Origin: Bacteroidales bacterium | Lineage (GTDB): Bacteria; Bacteroidota; Bacteroidia; Bacteroidales; JAFGXI01 | DNA length: 19,108 bases | Assembly: GCA_026985625.1 (NCBI GenBank) | Contig: JALSQC010000034.1 | Location: forward strand, 1-19,108 | Direction of reading: 5' to 3' | In this document: piece by piece, positions 7,572 through 14,908 of the stretch | Position numbering within the stretch: position 1 is the stretch's first letter | Layout of the letters: the number at the start of each line of letters is the position of its first letter | Position numbers and translations under genes: made by a program | The notes under the pieces: model-generated | Told to the model about the DNA's origin: nothing | The model's database searches: none | The model's input: the letters and a program-made list of their open reading frames with translations, nothing else

Positions 7572-9002
7572 ATGGTATTTAGCAGTAGTTTGTTTTTATT
7601 ATATTTTTTACCTGTTTTTTTAATTACGTATTATTTGGCACCACGCGTTCTTAAAAACTACGTAATTTTAATATCAAGTATAATATTTTATGCATGGGGA
7701 GCACCAAAATTTGTTTTTGTTGTTATAGGCTCGGTTATTTTAGACTTTTACATAATCAAAGCAATGCACTTAAATAAAAATGTTTTAAACAAAAAACTTT
7801 TGCTTACCTTATCATTATCTATTAATATTTTGTTACTGCTATATTTTAAATATGCCAATTTTTTTGTCGAAAACGTAAATACATTATTATCAAACTTTGG
7901 TTACAAAAATATAAAATGGACAGCAGTTGCTTTACCTATAGGCATATCGTTTTATACATTTCAGACATTAACATATTCAATCGATGTTTACAGAAAAGTT
8001 CACAAACCGTTAAAAAATCCATTCGATTACTTGGTTTATATTCTACTGTTTCCTCAAATGATAGCAGGTCCAATTGTAAGATTTAATCAAATTGCCGACG
8101 AAATTACCGACCGCAAAAAAAACGAAACAATAGATAATAAATTGCTTGGATTCTACAGATTTGTAATAGGACTCTCAAAAAAAGTTTTAATTGCCAATGT
8201 TATGGGAGCCGAAGCCGACAAAATTTTTGCACTCTCATACAACGATCTAAATACACCAATAGCATGGATAGGCGTAATAGCATATACATTTCAAATATAT
8301 TTTGACTTTTCGGGATATTCCGATATGGCAATAGGTATAGGACGTATGATAGGTTTTACCTTTCCCGAGAATTTTAACAATCCTTATATCTCAAAAAATA
8401 TTACAGAATTTTGGCGACGCTGGCACATGACATTAGGCTCGTGGATGCGCGACTATTTATATATACCGTTAGGAGGGAGCCGTGTAAAACATAAAACTCG
8501 ACTATACTTTAACCTTTGGTTAGTATTTCTTATATCCGGATTGTGGCACGGAGCAGCATGGAATTTTGTAATTTGGGGAGCTTTTCACGGATTTTTTTTA
8601 ATACTTGATAGATTATTTCTTGAGAAAATTCTAAATAAACTTGGAAAATTTGTAAGCATATCATTTACATTCTTTGTAACAATAGTAGGGTGGGTATTAT
8701 TCAGAGCCGAAAGTTTTGTGCAAATAAAATACTATCTAAAATCAATGTTTGATTTTAACCTTAACTTTAAACCATACGCTGTGCAAGCAGGATTCTGGAC
8801 TATACTAATAATAGCTGTTTTATTCTCGTTTATAACAGCTTTTAAATTTGGATTAAAAATTGAAAAATTTATTTTCTTTAGCAAACAATATAATTTTAAA
8901 CAAAACATAATATCATCGGTTATAGTGTTAATTTTACTTTTTACATCTATATCATCAATTACATCGTCGGGATTTAACCCGTTTATTTATTTTAGATTTT
9001 AA
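7572..9002 (+). CDS. MBOAT-family membrane O-acyltransferase (AlgI-like)
   Basis: A 476-residue polytopic inner-membrane protein of the MBOAT family, near the usual length for AlgI/DltB/PatA-type enzymes. The N-terminal half has several hydrophobic helices and the family stretch FPQMIAGPIVRF (160-171). The core reads FWRRWHMTLGSWMRDYLYIP (280-299) and then SGLWHGAAWNFVIWGAFHG (322-340), where His326 is the expected catalytic histidine and His285 the second conserved one. These enzymes pass an acyl group, usually acetyl, across the membrane to an extracytoplasmic acceptor protein. The next gene starts inside this stop codon (TAATG) and encodes an AlgJ/AlgX-like partner, so the pair probably O-acylates a surface polysaccharide. 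The acceptor glycan cannot be read from the window because no glycosyltransferase or alginate gene is adjacent. Confidence 0.92.
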   Translation: MVFSSSLFLLYFLPVFLITYYLAPRVLKNYVILISSIIFYAWGAPKFVFVVIGSVILDFYIIKAMHLNKNVLNKKLLLTLSLSINILLLLYFKYANFFVENVNTLLSNFGYKNIKWTAVALPIGISFYTFQTLTYSIDVYRKVHKPLKNPFDYLVYILLFPQMIAGPIVRFNQIADEITDRKKNETIDNKLLGFYRFVIGLSKKVLIANVMGAEADKIFALSYNDLNTPIAWIGVIAYTFQIYFDFSGYSDMAIGIGRMIGFTFPENFNNPYISKNITEFWRRWHMTLGSWMRDYLYIPLGGSRVKHKTRLYFNLWLVFLISGLWHGAAWNFVIWGAFHGFFLILDRLFLEKILNKLGKFVSISFTFFVTIVGWVLFRAESFVQIKYYLKSMFDFNLNFKPYAVQAGFWTILIIAVLFSFITAFKFGLKIEKFIFFSKQYNFKQNIISSVIVLILLFTSISSITSSGFNPFIYFRF

Positions 9003-10294
9003 TGAAAAAATATAAATACATATTATTCTGGTTTTTTATTACGGCATTAACAATACCACTTTTGCAATACGAATTTAAAATTTTTCCCGAACAAGATTTA
9101 GGAGGAGCATACATTAAACACAAAAAAATTAAATTATCAAAAAAAACATGGCTATCAGGCGACTATCAGCAACATTACAACGATTACTACAACGATAATT
9201 TAGGATTTCGACCTTTTTTTGTAAAAACATATAATCAATTAAATAAATTATTATTTAATAAAATATCAAGTGCAGGAACAATAATAGGTAAAAACAATAC
9301 ACTTTTTCAAACATCTTACATAAGAGCAATAAACGGCGACGATTACGTAGGAAAAAAAATCTTGCAAAAAAAAGTAAAAAAACTACAAACCGTGCAAAAT
9401 TGGTTAAAAAACAAAAATATTAATTTAGTTTTAGTAATAGCCCCGGGAAAAGCATCAATATTAAAAAAATTTATACCCGACAAAATGCTTAAAAAAAATC
9501 CCGATACAACAAATTATAACGAATTAATTACTTTATTAAAAAACACAAATATTAATTATATCGATTTAAAACAATATTTTTTGCAAATAAAAGACACTTG
9601 CAAATACCCGTTGTTTCCACGATGTGGAACACATTGGAGTGGATACGGAGTAACATTGGCAGCCGATACTATGTTTAAATTTATCGAAAAAATTACAAAT
9701 ACCGACTTACGTGATTTTCATTCCGAAAAAGGCGAAATAACCGATAAAAACTTACGTTTTACCGACGACGATATAGGAAAAGCACTAAACCTTATTTGGA
9801 ATATAAAATCAGATACACTTTACTACCCAAATATAGTTTTTGACCATAGCAAAAAATATAAAAAATTAAAAGTTCTTAGTGTCGGCGATAGTTTTAACCA
9901 AAGTTTTTGGGAATTTTATCCGTATTTCTCAGAACTTTTCGATACATCAACACGTTACTGGTATTATAACAGAACCGTTTCGTGGCCAAAAAAATACGAA
10001 GGAATTCCCGTAAAAACACTCAACTTTAAAAAAGAAATAGAAACAAAAGACTTAATAATTATACTAACAACAGAACAAAATATTTATCAGTTTGGATTTA
10101 ATTTTATAGAGGATCTATTCTTTTACGAAAATCCTGCTGTATATAGAACAAAACAAAAAATTAAATATTTCAAAAATAAAATAATTACCGACAATAAATG
10201 GTTGCAATCGGTTAAAGAAAAAGCAAAAAAACGAAATATAAGCGTAGATTCAATGATAACAATTGATGCTATTTGGATGGTAAAAAATCAATAA
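9002..10294 (+). CDS. AlgJ/AlgX-like SGNH-type O-acetylation protein
   Basis: A 430-residue protein with an N-terminal signal-anchor (about 6-25) and a periplasmic domain. NLGFRPFFVKTYNQL (66-80) is the GFR region typical of AlgJ/DHHW proteins, VLVIAPGKASI (143-153) is a Rossmann-like strand with its loop, GTHWSGYG (209-216) is the His-Trp block, and SVGDSFNQSF (293-302) holds the serine block with candidate nucleophile Ser297. The family moves an acetyl group, delivered through the MBOAT partner, onto polysaccharide. Here the residue two before the His is Gly209, where AlgX-like enzymes carry Asp (DxHW); the acid may come from elsewhere or this may be a normal variant of the Bacteroidota branch. 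The ATG overlaps the MBOAT stop by one base, implying translational coupling. Family level is well supported; the acceptor is unknown. Confidence 0.82.
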   Translation: MKKYKYILFWFFITALTIPLLQYEFKIFPEQDLGGAYIKHKKIKLSKKTWLSGDYQQHYNDYYNDNLGFRPFFVKTYNQLNKLLFNKISSAGTIIGKNNTLFQTSYIRAINGDDYVGKKILQKKVKKLQTVQNWLKNKNINLVLVIAPGKASILKKFIPDKMLKKNPDTTNYNELITLLKNTNINYIDLKQYFLQIKDTCKYPLFPRCGTHWSGYGVTLAADTMFKFIEKITNTDLRDFHSEKGEITDKNLRFTDDDIGKALNLIWNIKSDTLYYPNIVFDHSKKYKKLKVLSVGDSFNQSFWEFYPYFSELFDTSTRYWYYNRTVSWPKKYEGIPVKTLNFKKEIETKDLIIILTTEQNIYQFGFNFIEDLFFYENPAVYRTKQKIKYFKNKIITDNKWLQSVKEKAKKRNISVDSMITIDAIWMVKNQ

Positions 10295-10327
10295 ATAAAA
10301 TTAATAATATATAACCAGGTCATATTC

Positions 10328-10945
10328 TTAGTATAAATCAGGAATAAAATTATCGTTTAAATCCTCTATCATCTGCTTTACATTATTAATTATGTTGTTG
10401 TCTAAATACGAGAAATTTAGTTTCTCATAATTATTTTCCACAGGTTTTTGTTTGTATAAATTAAAAACAATTATAAATAAAATAACTGCAGCAGCAGAAC
10501 TTAAATACGATATTATTAACTTTTTATTATATGATATTTTTGCATTTTTACGCAAACTATTTTTATTATTAAACTTAATATTTTTGTCAGCACTTAATTT
10601 TATACCATTATAAATATTAAATATTTTTTGTTTATTAGGCGATAAATTTATATCGTTTAAAAAAGTATTTTTTTCGGTATTAGATAAATCTCCCTCAATA
10701 TATGCAATACAATTATTCTCAAAACTATCAATTTCTAATCCGTGTTCTTTATATAATAACGCTTTTTTATTAAATACCACATTATCATTTTTCGATAGTT
10801 TTATATTTTTAATATCAAATAATTCATTTTCCAAATCAGGATTATTTGCTAAAAAAATCATTAAATCGGCAATGTCATTAACATCAAGATTATTATCAAT
10901 GTAATCAATAAAAAATTTTTCGTAATTATTTTTATTTATTTTCAT
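10328..10945 (-). CDS. Putative membrane anti-sigma factor downstream of the ECF sigma gene
   Basis: A 205-residue protein with a single transmembrane segment near 143-163, an Asn/Lys-rich cytoplasmic N-terminal part and a short extracytoplasmic tail of about 40 residues. It follows the ECF sigma gene by 15 bases, the usual place for a cognate anti-sigma factor. The N-terminal part has the pattern YIDNNL...NNP (15-36), like the opening of many Bacteroidota anti-sigma proteins (Y-[IL]-[DE]-G-x-L), and the same pattern recurs as YIEGDL...LSP (82-103), suggesting an internal duplication. There is no HxxxCxxC zinc motif and no FecR domain. It ends 33 bases from the convergent AlgX-like gene with no terminator visible between them. 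Anti-sigma function is inferred from position, membrane topology and this weak motif. Confidence 0.6.
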   Translation of the reverse strand: MKINKNNYEKFFIDYIDNNLDVNDIADLMIFLANNPDLENELFDIKNIKLSKNDNVVFNKKALLYKEHGLEIDSFENNCIAYIEGDLSNTEKNTFLNDINLSPNKQKIFNIYNGIKLSADKNIKFNNKNSLRKNAKISYNKKLIISYLSSAAAVILFIIVFNLYKQKPVENNYEKLNFSYLDNNIINNVKQMIEDLNDNFIPDLY

Positions 10946-10960
10946 AAAGTAAAGTGTTTG

Positions 10961-11440
10961 TTATATAACATATTTAATATCTTTTATATAATTTTTTAAA
11001 AAAACACGAGTTCTATAAATTGTAATTTTAACTTGAGCCTCGTTAAGACCGGTAATTTCCCCTATTTCTTTATACGAATAACCCTCATAATCTCTAAGCA
11101 AAATAACAGTACGTTTAATTTCCGGCAAAAGTTTAATGGCATTATCAAGTATCTCCGACAAATCAGAATATTGTTCGTCGTGAGATGGATCTGTAACAGC
11201 CTCAAAATCGCTAATTCTTTTATTTTTTCTAATATAATCAATCATAGTATGATAAGCAGTAGAAAAAATATACGATTTAGCTTTCGAAAAACTAACATTA
11301 TTATGATTTATCCATAATTTCTCAAAACTATCCTGAATAATATCTTCGGCTTTTTCTTTAATTCTAATATTTTTAAGAATAAACCTGTAAACATTATCCG
11401 AAAATAAATCCACACACTTATTATATTCTTTATCAGTCAT
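10961..11440 (-). CDS. ECF-family RNA polymerase sigma factor
   Basis: A 159-residue sigma-70 family protein of the ECF group, which has only regions 2 and 4. Region 2 covers about 5-75, with KAEDIIQDSFEKLW (29-42) as the core-binding helix and KAKSYIFSTAYHTMIDYIRK (54-73) as the -10 recognition part. Region 4 covers about 100-155, with LPEIKRTVILLRDYEGYSYK followed by EIGEITGLNEAQVKITIYR as the helix-turn-helix for the -35 element. Length and motifs are normal for the family. The next gene downstream is a probable membrane anti-sigma factor, so the pair should answer an envelope signal. No SusC/SusD, TonB receptor or FecR gene adjoins it. The upstream region, shared with divergent rpmE2, holds a palindrome that may be a control site. 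Target genes cannot be read from here. Confidence 0.93.
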   Translation of the reverse strand: MTDKEYNKCVDLFSDNVYRFILKNIRIKEKAEDIIQDSFEKLWINHNNVSFSKAKSYIFSTAYHTMIDYIRKNKRISDFEAVTDPSHDEQYSDLSEILDNAIKLLPEIKRTVILLRDYEGYSYKEIGEITGLNEAQVKITIYRTRVFLKNYIKDIKYVI

Positions 11441-11482
11441 AACTTTATATGTTGTTTATATGACGTAAATATATTAAAAAAG

Positions 11483-11541
11483 TTACTTTTGTAAAAGTAA
11501 AAATAATTTTTGCAAATAAATTATAATAAAATTTTGTAAAT
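11483..11541. promoter_or_regulatory. Palindrome and iterated TTTTG(T/C)AAA elements between ECF sigma gene and rpmE2
   Basis: TTACTTTT-GT-AAAAGTAA (11483-11500) is a perfect 8-bp inverted repeat with a 2-bp centre. Related elements TTTTTGCAAA (11507-11516, containing the perfect palindrome TTTGCAAA) and TTTTGTAAAT (11532-11541) follow, with centres 21 and 24 bp apart. The first contains a forward TACTTTTG and the third overlaps the -33 element of the rpmE2 promoter. The layout suggests operator-like sites in a divergent control region, but chance in such AT-rich DNA cannot be excluded. Confidence 0.35.
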
Positions 11542-11563
11542 AAAAATAAGAATTTTACTTTTG
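11533..11563 (+). promoter_or_regulatory. Bacteroidota promoter of rpmE2
   Basis: TTTG (11533-11536), a 19-base spacer, then TACTTTTG (11556-11563), an exact match to the -33/-7 consensus. It ends 30 bases before the ATG at 11594. Confidence 0.75.
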
Positions 11564-11593
11564 CAGTCCGATAAAAATTAAAAATTAAAAGTC

Positions 11594-11851
11594 ATGAAAA
11601 AAGGAATTCATCCTGATAATTATAGATTTGTAGCGTTTAAGGATATGTCCAATGATTATGTATTTATAACAAAATCAACAGTAGAGACAAAGGATACCAT
11701 AAAAATTAAAGGTAAAGAATATCCTTTGGTAAAATTAGAGATATCAAATACATCGCACCCATTTTATACAGGAAAAATGAAACTTGTAGATACAGCAGGT
11801 AGAGTTGATAAATTTAGAAATAGATATAAAAAACATTTAGAAAAAAAATAA
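11594..11851 (+). CDS. rpmE2: 50S ribosomal protein L31, type B
   Basis: An 85-residue protein that matches type B L31: it begins MKKGIHP, continues with the VFITKSTVET strand, contains SHPFYTGKMKLVDTAGRVDKF (55-75) and ends in a Lys-rich tail. It has no cysteine at all, so it is the zinc-free form. L31 sits on the central protuberance of the large subunit and forms a bridge to the small subunit. In many bacteria the zinc-free form replaces the zinc form under zinc limitation, but in Bacteroidota it can be the only copy; which holds here is unknown. It has a full promoter and no terminator before the tRNA promoter seven bases past its stop, so some read-through into the tRNA-tuf unit is likely. 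Confidence 0.95.
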   Translation: MKKGIHPDNYRFVAFKDMSNDYVFITKSTVETKDTIKIKGKEYPLVKLEISNTSHPFYTGKMKLVDTAGRVDKFRNRYKKHLEKK

Positions 11852-11857
11852 AAAAAA

Positions 11858-11888
11858 TTTGTTAGTAAATAAAATTTTAATACATTTG
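11858..11888 (+). promoter_or_regulatory. Bacteroidota promoter of the tRNA-tuf unit
   Basis: TTTG (11858-11861), a 19-base spacer, then TACATTTG (11881-11888), an exact consensus match 28 bases before the first tRNA. It is the only full promoter I see upstream of tuf and the ribosomal genes beyond it. Confidence 0.75.
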
Positions 11889-11916
11889 CAAACTATTTTT
11901 TAGGAGAGGTTTTAAT

Positions 11917-11990
11917 GCCGATGTAGCTCAGTTGGTCAGAGCAGCTGATTTGTAATCAGCAGGTCGTGGGTTCGAATCCCTCCATCGGCT
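11917..11990 (+). tRNA. tRNA-Thr(TGT)
   Basis: The 74-base cloverleaf has acceptor GCCGATG/CATCGGC, a D arm with AGCTCAGTTGGTCAGAGC, anticodon stem GCTGA/TCAGC around TTTGTAA (anticodon TGT), and a T arm with GGTTCGAATCC. CCA is not encoded. It is first of four tRNAs and shares its first 15 bases with the tRNA-Thr at 12205. Confidence 0.97.
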
Positions 11991-12019
11991 CAACGTTCTT
12001 TATAATTTTGAAATTTTTT

Positions 12020-12102
12020 GGGGAGATACCAAAGTGGCCAACTGGGGCGGACTGTAACTCCGCTGACTTTCGTCTTCGTAGGTTCGAATCCTGCTCTCCC
12101 CA
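12020..12102 (+). tRNA. tRNA-Tyr(GTA)
   Basis: An 83-base type II tRNA with a long variable arm. Acceptor is GGGGAGA/TCTCCCC, and anticodon stem GCGGA/TCCGC encloses CTGTAAC (anticodon GTA). The T arm contains GGTTCGAATCC. CCA is not encoded. Confidence 0.96.
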
Positions 12103-12118
12103 CGCTAAAATTCAATAG

Positions 12119-12191
12119 GCGGGTGTAGCTCAGTTGGTAGAGCTTTAGCCTTCCAAGCTAAAGGTCGCGAGTTCGAGTCTCGTTGCCCGCT
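12119..12191 (+). tRNA. tRNA-Gly(TCC)
   Basis: A 73-base cloverleaf with acceptor GCGGGTG/TGCCCGC (the last two pairs are U-G and G-U), anticodon stem TTAGC/GCTAA around CTTCCAA (anticodon TCC), and T arm with AGTTCGAGTCT. CCA is not encoded. Confidence 0.96.
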
Positions 12192-12204
12192 CTATTTTTT
12201 TTTA

Positions 12205-12277
<73 letters not shown>

Positions 12278-12317
12278 AATTTTTATTATTTAACAATTAA
12301 ATTTAAATTCTTAAGTT

Positions 12318-13505
12318 ATGGCTAAAGAAAAATTTGATAGATCGAAACCACATGTAAATATTGGTACTATAGGTCACGTTGACCATGGTAAAACAACTTT
12401 AACAACAGCTATTACTACCGTATTAGCCGATTTAGGGTTAGCCGAAATTAAAGATTTCGATTCAATCGATAATGCTCCGGAAGAAAAAGAAAGAGGTATT
12501 ACTATTAATACAGCTCACGTAGAGTACGAAACCGAAAAACGTCACTATGCACATGTTGATTGTCCGGGTCACGCTGACTATGTTAAAAACATGGTTACAG
12601 GTGCAGCTCAAATGGACGGTGCTATCTTAGTTGTTGCAGCTACTGATGGTCCTATGCCACAAACTCGTGAACATATTCTTCTTGCACGTCAAGTAAACGT
12701 ACCAAAAATTGTTGTTTTCTTAAACAAAGTTGATATGGTTGACGACGAAGAAATGTTAGAACTAGTTGAAATGGAAGTTAGAGAACTTCTTGATTTCTAC
12801 GAATACGACGGAGATAATACTCCTGTTATTAGAGGTTCTGCATTAGGAGGATTAAATAACGATCCTAAATGGACTCCTGCTATTAAAGAATTAATGGATG
12901 CCGTTGACGAATGGATACCACTACCACCACGAGATATAGATAAACCATTCTTAATGCCGGTTGAAGATGTATTTTCAATTACAGGACGAGGAACAGTTGC
13001 TACAGGTAGAGTAGAAACAGGTGTAGTAAATACAGGCGATGAAGTAAACATTATAGGTTTAGGAGCCGAAGGAAGAAAAACAGTTGTTACTGGAGTTGAA
13101 ATGTTCCGTAAAATCCTTGATAGAGGAGAAGCCGGCGATAATGTAGGGCTACTACTTAGAGGTGTCGATAAAAAAGAAATCAAAAGAGGTATGGTTATCG
13201 CAAAACCGGGATCAATAACACCACATACTAAATTCAAAGCCGAAGTTTATGTTTTGAAAAAAGAAGAAGGTGGTCGTCATACACCATTCCACAATAAATA
13301 TCGTCCTCAATTCTATCTAAGAACATTAGATGTTACAGGAGAGATTAAACTTCCTGAAGGAGTTGAGATGGTTATGCCCGGTGATAATGTTACTATCGAA
13401 GTAGAATTAATAACACCGGTTGCTATAGACAAAGGTTTACGTTTTGCTATCAGAGAAGGTGGTAGAACAGTAGGAGCTGGACAAGTTATAGACATTGTTG
13501 AATAG
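12318..13505 (+). CDS. tuf: Translation elongation factor EF-Tu
   Basis: A 395-residue GTPase that brings aminoacyl-tRNA to the ribosomal A site. The G domain shows P-loop GHVDHGKT at 19-26, switch I with RGITI near 59-63, DCPGH at 81-85 (His85 is the catalytic histidine) and NKVD at 136-139. Domain II contains TGRGTVATGRVE near 228-239, and domain III ends in GGRTVGAGQV near the C-terminus. Length is normal. It is preceded by four tRNA genes and followed by a hairpin and tRNA-Trp, the usual Bacteroidota order. No separate promoter is seen in the 40 bases before it, so it is probably transcribed with the tRNAs from 11858 and released by tRNA processing. No start in the window suggests a neighbouring fusA. 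Confidence 0.99.
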   Translation: MAKEKFDRSKPHVNIGTIGHVDHGKTTLTTAITTVLADLGLAEIKDFDSIDNAPEEKERGITINTAHVEYETEKRHYAHVDCPGHADYVKNMVTGAAQMDGAILVVAATDGPMPQTREHILLARQVNVPKIVVFLNKVDMVDDEEMLELVEMEVRELLDFYEYDGDNTPVIRGSALGGLNNDPKWTPAIKELMDAVDEWIPLPPRDIDKPFLMPVEDVFSITGRGTVATGRVETGVVNTGDEVNIIGLGAEGRKTVVTGVEMFRKILDRGEAGDNVGLLLRGVDKKEIKRGMVIAKPGSITPHTKFKAEVYVLKKEEGGRHTPFHNKYRPQFYLRTLDVTGEIKLPEGVEMVMPGDNVTIEVELITPVAIDKGLRFAIREGGRTVGAGQVIDIVE

Positions 13506-13528
13506 TATATTATATAACATATAAGATT

Positions 13529-13570
13529 CGATAAGGTTATAGTTTAACTAACCTTATCGTTTCTTTTATA
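13529..13570 (+). terminator. Hairpin with T-rich tail after tuf (terminator or attenuator)
   Basis: CGATAAGGTTA (13529-13539) and TAACCTTATCG (13549-13559) form a perfect 11-bp stem with a 9-base loop, followed by TTTCTTTT. It ends only about 19 bases before tRNA-Trp, and no promoter is visible between them, so it probably terminates only part of the transcripts. Confidence 0.75.
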
Positions 13571-13578
13571 AATAATAT

Positions 13579-13651
<73 letters not shown>

Positions 13652-13669
13652 CTAATAAACAAAATATAA

Positions 13670-13864
13670 ATGGGTAAAATAACATTATATATAAAAGACG
13701 CTTTAAATGAGCTAATAAATAAAACAACTTGGCCTACATGGAAAGAGTTGCAAAATAGTTCAATAGTTGTACTAATAGCATCTTTTATAATTGCAATATT
13801 AATATTTTTAATGGATATATCTTTTGAAAATATTATGAAACTAATTTATAGTATGTTCTATTAA
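13670..13864 (+). CDS. secE: Preprotein translocase subunit SecE
   Basis: A 64-residue single-span SecE, the clamp subunit of the SecYEG channel in the inner membrane. The amphipathic N-terminal helix (about 5-18) leads into the conserved TTWPTWKELQNSS (18-30) and one transmembrane helix (about 30-48). This is the short form usual in Bacteroidota, without the extra helices of the Escherichia coli protein. It sits between tRNA-Trp and nusG with a 10-base gap to nusG, so the two are co-transcribed. No Shine-Dalgarno sequence precedes the ATG. Confidence 0.96.
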   Translation: MGKITLYIKDALNELINKTTWPTWKELQNSSIVVLIASFIIAILIFLMDISFENIMKLIYSMFY

Positions 13865-13874
13865 TTTTTTTAAA

Positions 13875-14423
13875 ATGAATGAATTTGAGAAAAAATGGTA
13901 TGTTATACGTGCCATAAGTGGTAAAGAAAAAAAAGTTAAAGAATATATCGAAAACGATATTATTAAAAATAGTGCATACAAAGATTTAGTATCGCAGGTA
14001 CTTATTCCTACAGAAAAAGTATATCAAATACGAAACGGAAAAAAAATAGTTAAAGAAAGAAATTTTTATCCAGGATATATTTTAATCGAAGCAGCTTTAG
14101 TAGGAGAAGTTGTTCATGAATTAAGAAATTTAACAAACGTAATAGGATTTTTAGGCGAAAAAGACGGAACACCGGTTCCATTAAGACCAAACGAAGTTAA
14201 ACGAATCTTAGGAAAAGTTGACGAACTAGCAGAAACCGACGAAGAAATTAGTATGAAATTTTTAGTTGGCGAAGCAGTAAAAGTTGTAGACGGACCATTT
14301 AACGGATTCAATGGAATTATCGAAGAAATAAACGAAGAAAAAAAGAAACTTAAAGTAATGGTTAAAATTTTCGGAAGAAAAACACCATTAGAATTAAGTT
14401 ATATGCAAGTAGAAAAAGAATAA
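13875..14423 (+). CDS. nusG: Transcription termination/antitermination factor NusG
   Basis: A 182-residue NusG. The NGN domain (about 5-115) starts with KKWYVIRAISGKEKKV and contains FYPGYILIE near 63-71, the surface that grips the RNA polymerase clamp. The KOW domain (about 127-182) has GEAVKVVDGPFNGFNGIIEE and the closing TPLELSYMQVEK; in other bacteria it contacts Rho or ribosomal protein S10. Length is normal and there is no extra domain, so it is the housekeeping protein and not a UpxY/RfaH-like specialised paralogue. It lies between secE and rplK with short gaps of 10 and 23 bases. The chosen ATG gives the standard N-terminus. Confidence 0.97.
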   Translation: MNEFEKKWYVIRAISGKEKKVKEYIENDIIKNSAYKDLVSQVLIPTEKVYQIRNGKKIVKERNFYPGYILIEAALVGEVVHELRNLTNVIGFLGEKDGTPVPLRPNEVKRILGKVDELAETDEEISMKFLVGEAVKVVDGPFNGFNGIIEEINEEKKKLKVMVKIFGRKTPLELSYMQVEKE

Positions 14424-14446
14424 TAACAATTTTATTTAAAATTAAA

Positions 14447-14887
14447 ATGGCAAAACAAGTAGAAGGATTTATTAAATTGCAGATTAAAGGAGGTGCTGCA
14501 AACCCATCACCACCTGTAGGTCCTGCATTGGGTGCCAAAGGAGTTAACATAATGGAGTTTTGCAAACAATTTAATGCAAAAACCCAAGAACAAGCTGGAA
14601 AAGTATTACCCGTAGTAATTACAGTTTATTCTGATAAATCATTTGATTTTATCATAAAAACATCTCCTGCAGCAGTACAATTATTAGAAGCAGCTAAATT
14701 AAAATCAGGTTCGGCAGAACCTAATATGAAAAAAGTTGCCTCGGTAACATGGGACCAAATCAGAGAAATTGCCGAAAATAAAATGCAAGATTTAAACGCA
14801 TTTAAAATAGAGTCGGCAATGAAAATGATTGCAGGTACAGCAAGAAGTATGGGTATTACCGTAAAAGGTGATTTCCCCAAAAACTAA
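14447..14887 (+). CDS. rplK: 50S ribosomal protein L11
   Basis: A 146-residue L11, which binds the GTPase-associated centre of 23S rRNA and supports factor binding. The N-terminal domain carries the proline-rich PSPPVGPALGAKGVN (21-35), and the C-terminal domain ends with SAMKMIAGTARSMGI near 123-137. Length is normal. It begins 23 bases after nusG and is followed by rplA after 21 bases. The perfect AAGGAGGTG inside the gene, at about 14488, encodes the conserved KGG stretch and is not taken as a start signal. Confidence 0.98.
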   Translation: MAKQVEGFIKLQIKGGAANPSPPVGPALGAKGVNIMEFCKQFNAKTQEQAGKVLPVVITVYSDKSFDFIIKTSPAAVQLLEAAKLKSGSAEPNMKKVASVTWDQIREIAENKMQDLNAFKIESAMKMIAGTARSMGITVKGDFPKN

Positions 14888-14908
14888 AAATTAATTAATA
14901 AAAAAATT

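Noticed and set aside
10295..10327. Terminator between the convergent AlgX-like and anti-sigma genes
   Set aside because: The 33-base gap is AT-rich, with no stem of useful length and no T-tract, so no terminator is called.
11033..11317. 94-residue open frame on the plus strand, antisense to the ECF sigma gene
   Set aside because: It lies wholly inside the well-supported sigma factor gene, has no promoter or recognisable motif, and reads as a shadow of the other strand.
12003..12010. TAATTTTG just before tRNA-Tyr as an internal promoter
   Set aside because: It matches TAnnTTTG, but the position 19 bases upstream falls in the previous tRNA and reads CTCC, not TTTG. In AT-rich spacers such octamers occur by chance.
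12797..13237. 146-residue minus-strand open frame within tuf, and similar minus-strand frames in nusG, rplK and rpoB
   Set aside because: All are antisense to conserved genes and their composition reflects complementary codons. They have no start signals or family features.
14486..14498. AAAGGAGGTG inside rplK, a perfect Shine-Dalgarno sequence
   Set aside because: It encodes the conserved Lys-Gly-Gly of L11 and no sensible start codon or reading frame follows it.
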